A stretch of 14,937 nucleotides of DNA, from positions 1-14,937 of the forward strand of contig JAFANL010000135.1 in NCBI GenBank assembly GCA_019232735.1. Reading direction: 5' to 3'. The notes below the pieces were generated by a model, which worked only from the letters and a program-made list of their open reading frames with translations, did not search any database and was not told the DNA's origin. Numbering within the stretch: the first letter of the stretch is position 1; each line of letters opens with the position of its first letter. This DNA is from Aquitalea sp. (GTDB lineage Bacteria; Pseudomonadota; Gammaproteobacteria; Burkholderiales; Chromobacteriaceae). Both the position numbers and the translations under genes were made by a program. This document shows, in pieces, positions 6,865 to 13,155 of the stretch.

Positions 6865-7326
6865 ATGTCCCTGTCCCGTCTTTTCACCCTGTTTGCCGGC
6901 CTGCTGCTGGCGGCCACGGTTTCTGCCCACAGCTTCAAGCTGGGCGCACTGGAACTGGGCCATCCGTGGAGCCGGGCCATGCCGGAAGCCAGCCCCACCG
7001 GCGCGGCCTACCTGAGCATCAAGAACACCGGCAAGGAAGCCGACACCCTGCTGTCCGTCAGCACACCGCGCGCCGACAAGGCTGAACTGCATGTGCACCT
7101 GAACGATAACGGCGTGATGCGCATGCGCCAGGTAGAGAGTGTGGCGGTGGCTGCGGGTGCCGAAGTCAAATTTGCCCCCGGTGGTTACCACATCATGCTG
7201 ATGGGCCTGAAACAGCCGCTGAAGGCTGGCGACCACTTCCCGCTGACCCTGAAATTTGCCAAGGCCGGCACGGTGACCGTGGATGTCATCGTGGAAAAAG
7301 ACGCGCCCATGGCCATGGAGCACTAA
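6865..7326 (+). CDS. Periplasmic copper chaperone PCu(A)C
   Basis: A 153-residue exported copper(I)-binding protein of the PCu(A)C (DUF461) family, which delivers copper to the CuA/CuB sites of respiratory cytochrome oxidases. A signal peptide covers residues 1-21 (LFTLFAGLLLAATVSA), with probable cleavage before His22. The copper motif H-x10-M-x21-H-x-M is exact: His76, Met87, His109 and Met111, the last two in GGYHIMLMGL. The C-terminus ends in MAMEH, extra possible ligands. The ATG at 6865 has a good Shine-Dalgarno sequence (GGAGA, 6855-6859). It appears monocistronic: a Sco or oxidase gene, often found nearby, is absent here. A strong terminator follows at 7416-7438. Confidence 0.93.
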   Translation: MSLSRLFTLFAGLLLAATVSAHSFKLGALELGHPWSRAMPEASPTGAAYLSIKNTGKEADTLLSVSTPRADKAELHVHLNDNGVMRMRQVESVAVAAGAEVKFAPGGYHIMLMGLKQPLKAGDHFPLTLKFAKAGTVTVDVIVEKDAPMAMEH

Positions 7327-7346
7327 TCTCCCGCGGCAATACCCTC

Positions 7347-7366
7347 GCCAAGGCCAGCGCCTTGGC
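7347..7366 (+). other. Perfect 8-bp hairpin in the 3' untranslated region of the copper chaperone gene
   Basis: GCCAAGGC (7347-7354) and GCCTTGGC (7359-7366) pair perfectly around the tetraloop CAGC, 20 bp after the stop codon. No T-run follows, so it is not a terminator alone. A second small hairpin, CAGA-CGG-TCTG at 7382-7392, followed by five T, lies between it and the main terminator. Confidence 0.5.
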
Positions 7367-7415
7367 AGGGATAATCACTGCCAGACGGTCTGTTTTTCCG
7401 CCCAAATCTTGCCAC

Positions 7416-7438
7416 TGCCCGCCAAAGCGGGCATTTTT
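7416..7438 (+). terminator. Rho-independent terminator of the copper chaperone transcript
   Basis: TGCCCGC (7416-7422) and GCGGGCA (7427-7433) form a seven-pair GC-rich stem with a CAAA loop, followed immediately by five T (7434-7438). It lies 89 bp after the stop codon at 7326 and reads only in the plus direction. Confidence 0.9.
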
Positions 7439-7559
7439 CTGCCTGTCGTTGCGCCAATGTGACATCGTGCAATGCAGCATCCCGCCTTTGTTAGAGTAAT
7501 CGCTTTACCACTGCACCGTCCTTGGGCACACTGGCGTCCGGGAATTGAGTTGAACAACG
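7439..7559. other. Gene-free stretch between the terminator and the 6S RNA candidate
   Basis: No credible coding frame, promoter pair or complete RNA gene is recognised here. A minus-strand piece near 7495-7515 looks slightly like a tRNA D-arm, but no cloverleaf can be closed. The extreme 3' end of the 6S RNA candidate may reach into it. Confidence 0.4.
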
Positions 7560-7708
7560 CTCTGTACTACTCAGTCCGCCGGTTACCCTTTCAGTAGTAA
7601 GCGCCAAGTCTGCACCAAAAGAGTCAACACGATGGAGGAGCGGTCCTTGCCCAGCGAGGCCCGTCAAATAAATAGATCGACTCAGGGAACCGGCGGATTT
7701 TTCCTCAT
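7560..7708 (-). ncRNA. ssrS: 6S RNA (ssrS) candidate; ends approximate
   Basis: 6S RNA mimics an open promoter and sequesters sigma-70 RNA polymerase in stationary phase. On the minus strand, TCCGCCGGTT (complement of 7688-7697) pairs perfectly with AACCGGCGGA (complement of 7575-7584), closing a 123-nt element. Next to this stem are CCCTGAGTCGAT on the 5' side and AAAGGGTAACC on the 3' side. They correspond to CCCUGAGCCGAU and AAGGGUUACAGCC in E. coli 6S RNA as I recall it, which flank the central bubble. The expected product-RNA start would copy ATCGACTCAGGG (plus strand from 7676), close to E. coli AUCGGCUCAGGG. No protein frame is convincing across the segment. CATAAC (complement of 7714-7719) may be the -10 box. 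The outer stem is unclear, so both ends are uncertain by 10-15 nt. Confidence 0.72.
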
Positions 7709-7750
7709 TCTGCGTTATGCTATCCGGCACTGCATTCAGGCCGGACTCCC

Positions 7751-8059
7751 ATGACTACCCAAGCACCCTCCCCTACCGAACTGCCCCGCATTGCCATCGA
7801 ATACTGTACTGGCTGCCGCTGGATGCTGCGTGCTGCCTGGATGGCACAGGAGCTGCTGACCACCTTTGAAAAAGAGCTGGGCGAAGTGGCCTTGCGCCCC
7901 GGCAGTGGTGGCGTATTCCGCATCAGCATCAATGGCGAACAGGTGTGGGACCGCAAGCACGATGGCGGCTTTCCCGACATCAAACAGCTGAAACAGCTGG
8001 TACGCGACCGGGTGGCCCCGGACAAGTCGCTGGGCCACAGCGAGCGCGCCGCCGACTGA
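7751..8059 (+). CDS. SelT/SelW/SelH-family thioredoxin-like CxxC protein
   Basis: A 102-residue protein of the Rdx (SelT/SelW/SelH) family, small thioredoxin-fold proteins in which bacteria usually carry cysteine instead of selenocysteine. The redox motif is Cys19-Thr-Gly-Cys22 in IEYCTGCRW, directly after the first beta strand. The C-terminal half has the family stretch VWDRKHDGGFPDIKQLKQLVRD (about 65-86). The function is presumed thiol redox; no substrate is known. The ATG at 7751 is the only start that keeps the motif in a normal position, although no Shine-Dalgarno sequence is evident. dinB begins 12 bp after its stop codon, so the two are probably co-transcribed. Its promoter region overlaps the start of the divergent 6S RNA candidate. 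Confidence 0.88.
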   Translation: MTTQAPSPTELPRIAIEYCTGCRWMLRAAWMAQELLTTFEKELGEVALRPGSGGVFRISINGEQVWDRKHDGGFPDIKQLKQLVRDRVAPDKSLGHSERAAD

Positions 8060-8071
8060 CGCGATGGCCGC

Positions 8072-9136
8072 ATGAACGGGCAACGCAAAATCATCCATGT
8101 CGATTGCGACTGTTTCTATGCCGCCATCGAGATGCGCGACGACCCGCGCCTGCGCGATATTCCGCTGGCGGTGGGCGGGCAGCCGGATAGCCGCGGCGTC
8201 ATTGCCACCTGCAACTACATTGCCCGCCGCTATGGCGTACACAGCGCCATGTCCTCTGCGCGGGCGCTGCGGCTTTGTCCGCAGTTGACCATCCTGCCTC
8301 CGGACATGCGCCGCTACCGTGAAGCCAGCCAGCAGATCATGGCCATTTACGAGCGTTACACGCCGCTGATCGAACCGCTGTCGCTGGACGAAGCCTATCT
8401 GGATGTCAGTTGCCAGCCACACGAACAGGGCAGTGCCACCCGCATGGCCGAGGCCATCCGCCGCCAGATTCGTGAGGAAGTCGGCATCACCGCCTCGGCC
8501 GGCATTGCCCCCAACAAGTTTCTGGCCAAGATCGCCAGTGACTGGAACAAGCCGGACGGCCAGCTGGTGATCCGACCGCAGGATGTCGACAGCTTTGTGC
8601 TGGGCCTGCCGGTGGAAAAGATCCACGGCGTCGGCAAGGTCACCGCCGGCCAGCTGAAGAAACTGGGCATTCATCGCTGCAGCGATCTGCGCCAGTGGGA
8701 AAGAGTGGATCTGATGCGCCATTTCGGCCGCTTTGGCGAACGGCTATACGAGCTGGCACGCGGTCGCGATGAGCGACCGGTCAGTACCGACCGCAGCCGC
8801 AAATCCATCAGTGTGGAAGAGACATATGCCCGGGACCTGCCGGACCTGGCTGCCTGCCTGGACAAGCTACCGGAGTTGATGGCCACACTGCAGGGCCGTA
8901 TTGCAAGGGCAGAGAACCCACCCTTCAAGGGACTGAGCGTGAAGCTGAAGTTTGCCGATTTCAGCCAGACCACAGCCGAGCATGTCGGCCGGCAATTGAC
9001 GGTGGCGGCCTTTACCGAACTGCTGGGCATTGCTTTCGAACGCGGCCAGCGACCGGTGCGGCTGGTGGGCGTGGGAGTCAGGCTGGCCGACGAGGCCGAC
9101 CAGCCACAGCAATTGCCCTTGTTTGAGTCGCTCTAG
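8072..9136 (+). CDS. dinB: DNA polymerase IV (Y-family translesion polymerase)
   Basis: Pol IV is an error-prone polymerase that copies past damaged bases and is usually part of the SOS response. The product is 354 residues (E. coli 351). Metal-binding acidic residues are Asp11 (HVDCDCFYA) and Asp106/Glu107 (SLDEAYLD). The steric gate position, Phe13 in E. coli, is Tyr16, an allowed variant. ASAGIAPNKFLAKIASDWNKPDG is the typical palm-thumb signature, and IHGVGKVTAGQLKKLGI is the helix-hairpin-helix. The C-terminus carries the beta-clamp binding motif QLPLF at 347-351. The start is the ATG at 8072, 12 bp after the upstream gene. I see no clear LexA box (CTG-N10-CAG) immediately before it, so control may come from the upstream promoter. 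The stop codon lies in a 15-bp tandem duplication (9121-9150). Confidence 0.96.
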   Translation: MNGQRKIIHVDCDCFYAAIEMRDDPRLRDIPLAVGGQPDSRGVIATCNYIARRYGVHSAMSSARALRLCPQLTILPPDMRRYREASQQIMAIYERYTPLIEPLSLDEAYLDVSCQPHEQGSATRMAEAIRRQIREEVGITASAGIAPNKFLAKIASDWNKPDGQLVIRPQDVDSFVLGLPVEKIHGVGKVTAGQLKKLGIHRCSDLRQWERVDLMRHFGRFGERLYELARGRDERPVSTDRSRKSISVEETYARDLPDLAACLDKLPELMATLQGRIARAENPPFKGLSVKLKFADFSQTTAEHVGRQLTVAAFTELLGIAFERGQRPVRLVGVGVRLADEADQPQQLPLFESL

Positions 9137-9150
9137 TTTGAGTCGCTCCA
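9121..9150. repeat. 15-bp tandem duplication across the dinB stop codon
   Basis: GTTTGAGTCGCTCTA (9121-9135) is followed directly by GTTTGAGTCGCTCCA (9136-9150), 14 of 15 identical. The dinB TAG spans the junction (9134-9136). In the second copy C replaces T at the matching position, so that copy has no stop in the dinB frame. It looks like replication slippage. Confidence 0.85.
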
Positions 9151-9156
9151 GGCGGC

Positions 9157-9810
9157 TTACTGCTTGCTGGCTTCCACAAACGCCGCCCGTGCCGCCGCAC
9201 TGTCCTGCCACATGCGGGCCACGCTGGCGCGCTTGCCCAGCAAGTTCAGGTAATCCGCAATCCCCGGAATGATGGTAGTCAGGTCTTCGCCGTAGATTTC
9301 ACGGGTGGACGAGGCCACCAGCGGCAACACACAGGCTGCGGAGATATCGGCAAAACTGAAATCCTCGCCGGCCAGCCATGGGCCGTATTGCACCAGGCGC
9401 GACACAGCCAGCAGGCTGCGCTCGATGGCGGCCTTGGCGCTGCTCTTGCCAGCCTCATCCAGTGCGGCACCGAACAGGAGATGGCGGTACAGCGGTGCAG
9501 CGGCCGGCATCACATACAGGTCCAGCAGGGTCATCAGCTCGCGGGCACTGGCGCGGCCATTCGGCGTCGGCGGCAATAGCGCGGCCGTGGGATAGGCATC
9601 CTCCAGCCACTCCAGAATCACCGTGGATTCGGACAGGGCATGGCCGTTGATGTCGACATAGGGAATCTTGCCCATCGGGCTTTGTTCCAGCACGGCCGGT
9701 TCCTGTGACGGGCGAGTCGGCACTTCCTGAAAATTGACGCCCTTTTCCAGCAAGGCGATCTTCACCTTGTTGTAGTAAGCGGACAGCTGCACGCCGTAGA
9801 GCTTGATCAT
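9157..9810 (-). CDS. Glutathione S-transferase family protein
   Basis: A 217-residue cytosolic GST-type protein. The N-terminal thioredoxin-like domain (about 1-78) has MIKLYGVQLSAYYNKVKIAL, with Ser10 and the tyrosines as candidate catalytic residues. The glutathione-binding elements are SPMGKIPYVD (44-53, cis-Pro50) and the SES dipeptide region (Glu61-Ser62). The all-alpha C-terminal domain contains GPWLAGEDFSFADISAA, the conserved N-capping box of GSTs. The substrate class cannot be decided. The start is the ATG complementary to 9808-9810, preceded by AAGGAA at good spacing; longer in-frame openings upstream to 9906 cross a terminator-like hairpin and are rejected. It converges with dinB (20 bp apart). 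It is the last minus-strand gene of the block, separated from the patatin gene by that hairpin. Confidence 0.92.
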   Translation of the reverse strand: MIKLYGVQLSAYYNKVKIALLEKGVNFQEVPTRPSQEPAVLEQSPMGKIPYVDINGHALSESTVILEWLEDAYPTAALLPPTPNGRASARELMTLLDLYVMPAAAPLYRHLLFGAALDEAGKSSAKAAIERSLLAVSRLVQYGPWLAGEDFSFADISAACVLPLVASSTREIYGEDLTTIIPGIADYLNLLGKRASVARMWQDSAAARAAFVEASKQ

Positions 9811-9841
9811 GTGATGTTCCTTGCGGGCTGCACCCAGAGTG

Positions 9842-9880
9842 AAAAACAGGCGTTGCCGGACCGACAAGGTCGACAACGCC
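9842..9880 (-). terminator. Rho-independent terminator after the patatin-like gene
   Basis: On the minus strand GGCGTTG (complement of 9874-9880) pairs with CAACGCC (complement of 9849-9855). An inner GACC/GGTC stem is also present. The stem is followed by TG and five T (complement of 9842-9846). It lies 52 bp after the patatin stop and 32 bp before the GST start, so it could also attenuate GST transcription. Confidence 0.65.
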
Positions 9881-9898
9881 TGCATTATGCCATTTTTC

Positions 9899-9924
9899 CC
9901 GGCCACGGCCAGAAGCCGTGCCGG
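9899..9924. other. GC-rich hairpin immediately after the patatin-like gene
   Basis: CCGGCCACGGC (9899-9909) and GCCGTGCCGG (9915-9924) pair with one bulged base around a 5-nt loop. No T-run follows in either direction, so it is probably an RNA 3'-end stabilising stem. CATAAT (complement of 9884-9889), a good -10 match, lies between it and the terminator and may serve the GST gene. Confidence 0.4.
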
Positions 9925-9931
9925 CTGTGCC

Positions 9932-10822
9932 TTAGCGTGCCAGCGCCAGCGACTTCTGCTGCAAGCGGCTGCGGATCACGGCCATCAGCTGCTGGGTCGC
10001 CTTTTCCCCCTCCAGAATGGCCTGGTGGCGGGCTTCGAAATCCGCCGAACCGATATTCAGCACATTGGGGCGAATCACCACGTCGGCCTGCTTCAACTCG
10101 GCCGCCAGCGTGGGGCCGCTCATGATGTTGAAGCTCTGGTCCAGCATGGAAAACAGGCCAGTAGCCTTGCCAGGCTTGGGCTTGGCCGAGATATCCACCG
10201 CGATGACGAAATCGGCCCCCATCTCGCGCGCAGCCGATACCGGTACCGGGCTGACCAGTCCGCCATCAACATAACGCTTGCCGCCAATCACCACCGGCAG
10301 GAAAACATTGGGAATGCTGGCCGAAGCACGAACAGCCTGGCCGGTATTACCCATGCGGAACACCACCTTCTGGCCGGAATCCAGTTCGGTGGACACCACC
10401 CCCAGCCGGCGCGGCAGTTTTTCAATCGGACGATTGCCCACCTGGGCATTGATATAGGCTTCCAGCTTTTCCCCCTTGAGGAAGCCCTTGGTGGACAGGG
10501 TCCAGTCGGTCAGCTCGGATTCGTCCAGTTGCATGGCCTTGGCTTGCAGTTGCAGGCCGGTCAGACCGGAAGCATACAGGCTGCCCACCACGCTGCCGGC
10601 ACTGGTACCGGTGATGATGTCGGGCACGATGCCGTTGGCTTCCAGCATCTTGATCACACCGATGTGGGCAAAGCCCTTGGCCGCACCACCGCCCAGTGCC
10701 AGGGCTACCTTGGGTTTGACCGGAACTTTGGGAACGGCAATTTCAGGCTTGGGTGTCGTCAGGGTACAAGCGGCCAGCAGAACCAGCAGGCTGGCCGGGG
10801 CCAGGCGGCGTAGGAATGTCAT
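9932..10822 (-). CDS. Patatin-like phospholipase, predicted lipoprotein (RssA-type)
   Basis: A 296-residue patatin-family serine lipase with a catalytic Ser-Asp dyad. The oxyanion-hole loop is LALGGGAAKGFAHIG (41-55), the nucleophile is Ser74 in GTSAGS and the aspartate is Asp186 in DGG. The N-terminus is a lipoprotein signal: RRLAPASLLVLLAAC with a lipobox LAAC and lipidated Cys19. The protein is therefore likely membrane-anchored and facing the periplasm, unlike the classical cytosolic E. coli RssA. Lipids are the presumed substrate, not specified by the sequence. The start is the ATG complementary to 10820-10822; no strong Shine-Dalgarno sequence is visible. It follows the GNAT gene by 51 bp with no clear promoter between them, so it is probably the last gene of the bioH-bioC-GNAT transcript, ending at the terminator at 9842-9880. 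Confidence 0.91.
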   Translation of the reverse strand: MTFLRRLAPASLLVLLAACTLTTPKPEIAVPKVPVKPKVALALGGGAAKGFAHIGVIKMLEANGIVPDIITGTSAGSVVGSLYASGLTGLQLQAKAMQLDESELTDWTLSTKGFLKGEKLEAYINAQVGNRPIEKLPRRLGVVSTELDSGQKVVFRMGNTGQAVRASASIPNVFLPVVIGGKRYVDGGLVSPVPVSAAREMGADFVIAVDISAKPKPGKATGLFSMLDQSFNIMSGPTLAAELKQADVVIRPNVLNIGSADFEARHQAILEGEKATQQLMAVIRSRLQQKSLALAR

Positions 10823-10873
10823 GATGGATTGAATGAGTAGTGACAGGGTTGGGAGCGTAATGGGGTGATTCGA

Positions 10874-11404
10874 TTATTGCAGCGCAGCATGGTTCCCTGC
10901 CAGCAGAAAAACATGGTTGAGATGGCGCTCCTGCTCCATTTCAAAGTAGCAATCACCCACTTGCTGCAAGCCCAGCTGCCGATAAAAGGCCAGCGCGCGC
11001 GGATTGTCATGGTAGACCGACAGCCACACACCCGGCTGACCCTGCTGGCAGGCCAGCCGCAGGCAAGCCGACAGCAGTTGTCGCCCCAGGCCCTGCCGGG
11101 CAAAGCGCGGCATCACGTACAGCGTGGCCAGCTCGGCCTGCCAGTCCGGCTGTCCCGGACAGACGGCATTGTCTTGCAACACGGCATAGGCGAGCACATG
11201 ACCCTCACGCTCGATCAGCAGGATGTGCTGGCTGGCATCGGCCAGTTGCGCCTGAAAAGCCTGTGGGCTGAGGCTGGCTTGCACATGGTGCGCCAATGCC
11301 GGACGGATGCCCGCGGTGGCATAGGTATCCAGCCACACCAGGCTGGCCAGTGCCGACAGGCAGGTGGCGTCTTCCGGCCGTGCGGGGCGCACGCACACAG
11401 TCAT
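10874..11404 (-). CDS. GNAT-family N-acetyltransferase
   Basis: A 176-residue acetyltransferase of the GNAT superfamily, which moves an acetyl group from acetyl-CoA to an amine. Motif A is clear at 91-111 (ELATLYVMPRFARQGLGRQLL), with the pyrophosphate-binding loop RQGLGR at 103-108. Motif B follows at about 125-145 (VWLSVYHDNPRALAFYRQLG). The acceptor substrate cannot be predicted. The start is the ATG complementary to 11402-11404, only 7 bp after the bioC stop, so it is co-transcribed with bioC and bioH. No role in biotin synthesis is known for such a protein; the position may be only convenient. Confidence 0.88.
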   Translation of the reverse strand: MTVCVRPARPEDATCLSALASLVWLDTYATAGIRPALAHHVQASLSPQAFQAQLADASQHILLIEREGHVLAYAVLQDNAVCPGQPDWQAELATLYVMPRFARQGLGRQLLSACLRLACQQGQPGVWLSVYHDNPRALAFYRQLGLQQVGDCYFEMEQERHLNHVFLLAGNHAALQ

Positions 11405-11411
11405 GGCCGTG

Positions 11412-12326
11412 TCAGACCTTGCCCGGCCAGCTGCCGGGTTTGACGAACTCGATCACCTGACGGCCATCCGGCAGGGTATTGCCCTTTTTCTTCAGCGTGC
11501 TTTTCCAGGCATGGCCATACACCACTTCATAAGTGGCCGGCAGCTTGCCATCGCGACGACGGGCCTCGTAATGCGCCTCCACCCGTTGCCAGGCCTGCTT
11601 GCCCATCAGGCCACGCCCCCGATCGCGCGTGGCATTGTGCGCGCCGATGGCCTTGAGATCGTGCATCACATCGCGCACCTGGTCGTAGGTCAGCACGATC
11701 TTGTCCATATCCATCACCGGCTCGGCAAAACCCACCCGCATCAGGGCATCGCCCAGGTCGTGCATGTCGATGAACTGGTTGACATGGGTGGCCTTGTCCA
11801 CACCGCCAAAGGCTTCGCGCAGCTCGAACAGGGTATCGGGGCCGAGGGTGGAGAACATCAGCATGCCATCCGGTTTGAGCACGCGTTCGAATTCGCTGAA
11901 CACGCTGTCCGGGATATTTACCCACTGGATGGTGAGGTTGGACCAGATCATGTCCACGCTGTTGTCGGCCAGCGGCAGCCTTTCCACGTCGGCACACAGT
12001 TGCCAGGGCTGGCTGCGGCCAAACAGCTTCTTCAGTACGCCATCACCGGCGCGTTGGCGCTCGCGCGAGGCGCACAGCATGGCATGGGCCAGGTCCAGTT
12101 CCACCACCCGGGCATCCGGGTACTGGGCCCGCAGCTGGGCCGCGCCATAGCCGGTGCCGGTGCCGGCATCCAGAATCACTTGCGGTTGATGCTTGATGTA
12201 GGACAACCGTTCGGCCATGCGATCGGACACTTCACGCTGCAGCACGGCAGCGGCATCGTAACTGCTGGCCGCGCGCTCGAAAGAGGCGCGGATACGGTCT
12301 TTATCGGTGTAAAACGCTTCGCTCAT
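11412..12326 (-). CDS. bioC: Malonyl-ACP O-methyltransferase BioC (biotin synthesis)
   Basis: BioC uses S-adenosylmethionine to methylate the free carboxyl of malonyl-ACP, so that fatty acid synthesis can extend it to pimeloyl-ACP methyl ester, the first step of biotin synthesis. The product is 304 residues with a class I methyltransferase fold. SAM motif I is LDAGTGTGYGAAQL (52-65), the acidic residue ending strand 2 is in VVELDLAHAML, and later motifs include ERLPLADNSVDMIWSNLTIQW and LKPDGMLMFSTLGPDTL. The N-terminal FERAASSYDAAAVLQ is the BioC signature. E. coli BioC is 251 residues; this version has a longer C-terminal region, as in other betaproteobacteria. The ATG (complement of 12324-12326) overlaps the bioH TGA, indicating coupling. 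Upstream in-frame codons to 12509 lie inside bioH and are rejected. Confidence 0.94.
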   Translation of the reverse strand: MSEAFYTDKDRIRASFERAASSYDAAAVLQREVSDRMAERLSYIKHQPQVILDAGTGTGYGAAQLRAQYPDARVVELDLAHAMLCASRERQRAGDGVLKKLFGRSQPWQLCADVERLPLADNSVDMIWSNLTIQWVNIPDSVFSEFERVLKPDGMLMFSTLGPDTLFELREAFGGVDKATHVNQFIDMHDLGDALMRVGFAEPVMDMDKIVLTYDQVRDVMHDLKAIGAHNATRDRGRGLMGKQAWQRVEAHYEARRRDGKLPATYEVVYGHAWKSTLKKKGNTLPDGRQVIEFVKPGSWPGKV

Positions 12327-13087
12327 GCGGAGGCTTCCAGGTGCTGGGCCAGCTTGGCGACAAATTCGTCCTGATGGGACAAAAATGGCGCATGCGAAGC
12401 CTGGGTGAATTCGTGCAGGGTGGCGTCGGACAAGGCCGACTGCAGCCAGCGGCCAGCGCCAATCGGCGTGATGGCATCGCGTACCCCGTAAAACAAGGCC
12501 ACCGGACAATGAATCCGGCCGGCCAGGTCGCGCGCATCGGCTTCCAGCAACAACTCCAGTGCCGGCAACAAGCCTTGCGGACGACCATGGGAAAACAACT
12601 GCTCGCGCACTGCCTTGACGGTATCACGGGCGGCAGGCGCACCCATCATCTGCAGGGCGAGGAAACGCTCCAGCGTTTGTTCGAAGGCACTTTCCAGACT
12701 GGCACCCACGGCCTCGATGGCGGCACGCTGCTGGGCATGCGGCCAGCTGTCGTCACGCACAAAGCGCGGGCTGGTGGACACCAGCGCCAGGCTCTTGATC
12801 TTGTCGGGAAAACGGGCCGCCCAGTGCTGGGCGATCAGGCCGCCTAGCGACCAGCCCACCACTTGTACCGGGAAGGGAAAGTGCGCATCCAGTACATCGG
12901 CGACAGCATCGGCATCAAAACGGGCCAAGGGGGCAGAGCCACCATGGCCGGGCAGGTCGACCAGGTGCACGCAATAGCGTTCGGCCAGTTCAGCCGCCAC
13001 ACGGTCAAATACGCCGCCATGCAGGCCCCAGCCATGCAGCATTACCACGTCCGGACCACGGCCGCGGCTTTCAACAAACAGAGTCAT
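12323..13087 (-). CDS. bioH: Pimeloyl-[ACP] methyl ester carboxylesterase BioH (biotin synthesis)
   Basis: BioH removes the methyl group from pimeloyl-ACP methyl ester, ending the BioC-protected chain and giving pimeloyl-ACP for BioF. The product is a 254-residue alpha/beta hydrolase (E. coli 256). The catalytic triad is Ser80 (GWSLGG), Asp203 (YGVRDAITP) and His231 (ASHAPF). LHGWGLHGGVFD, LVDLPGHG and ERFLALQMMG match BioH closely. The start chosen is the ATG complementary to 13085-13087; a TTG two codons upstream (13093) is possible. No strong Shine-Dalgarno sequence is seen. The stop overlaps the bioC start in an ATGA junction. bioF is not in the window. The gap to the upstream GGDEF-EAL gene is only 68 bp, with no strong terminator or promoter, so read-through is possible. 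Confidence 0.94.
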   Translation of the reverse strand: MTLFVESRGRGPDVVMLHGWGLHGGVFDRVAAELAERYCVHLVDLPGHGGSAPLARFDADAVADVLDAHFPFPVQVVGWSLGGLIAQHWAARFPDKIKSLALVSTSPRFVRDDSWPHAQQRAAIEAVGASLESAFEQTLERFLALQMMGAPAARDTVKAVREQLFSHGRPQGLLPALELLLEADARDLAGRIHCPVALFYGVRDAITPIGAGRWLQSALSDATLHEFTQASHAPFLSHQDEFVAKLAQHLEASA

Positions 13088-13155
13088 GGGCAATCAAATG
13101 GGGGAAGAAACCTGTTTTCGCAAGGGTGACAGATGAAAGAAAGCGGCCATGCCGA

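Noticed and set aside
7490..7560. tRNA-like fragments on the minus strand (a CAGTGGTAAAGCG piece and a GTTCAACTC piece ending in GCCA)
   Set aside because: No matching acceptor strand or anticodon stem could be found, so no cloverleaf forms.
7491..7730. Minus-strand 79-codon open frame in the gene-free stretch
   Set aside because: It coincides with the 6S RNA candidate, has no recognisable domain and no ribosome binding site.
12327..12509. N-terminal extension of bioC
   Set aside because: It lies wholly inside bioH in another frame; the ATGA overlap and the BioC N-terminal signature fix the start at 12326.
13094..13155. Possible terminator or promoter between the GGDEF-EAL gene and bioH
   Set aside because: Only a four-pair CGGC-ATG-GCCG stem with a broken T-tract and a weak TTGCGA hexamer are seen; neither is strong enough to call.
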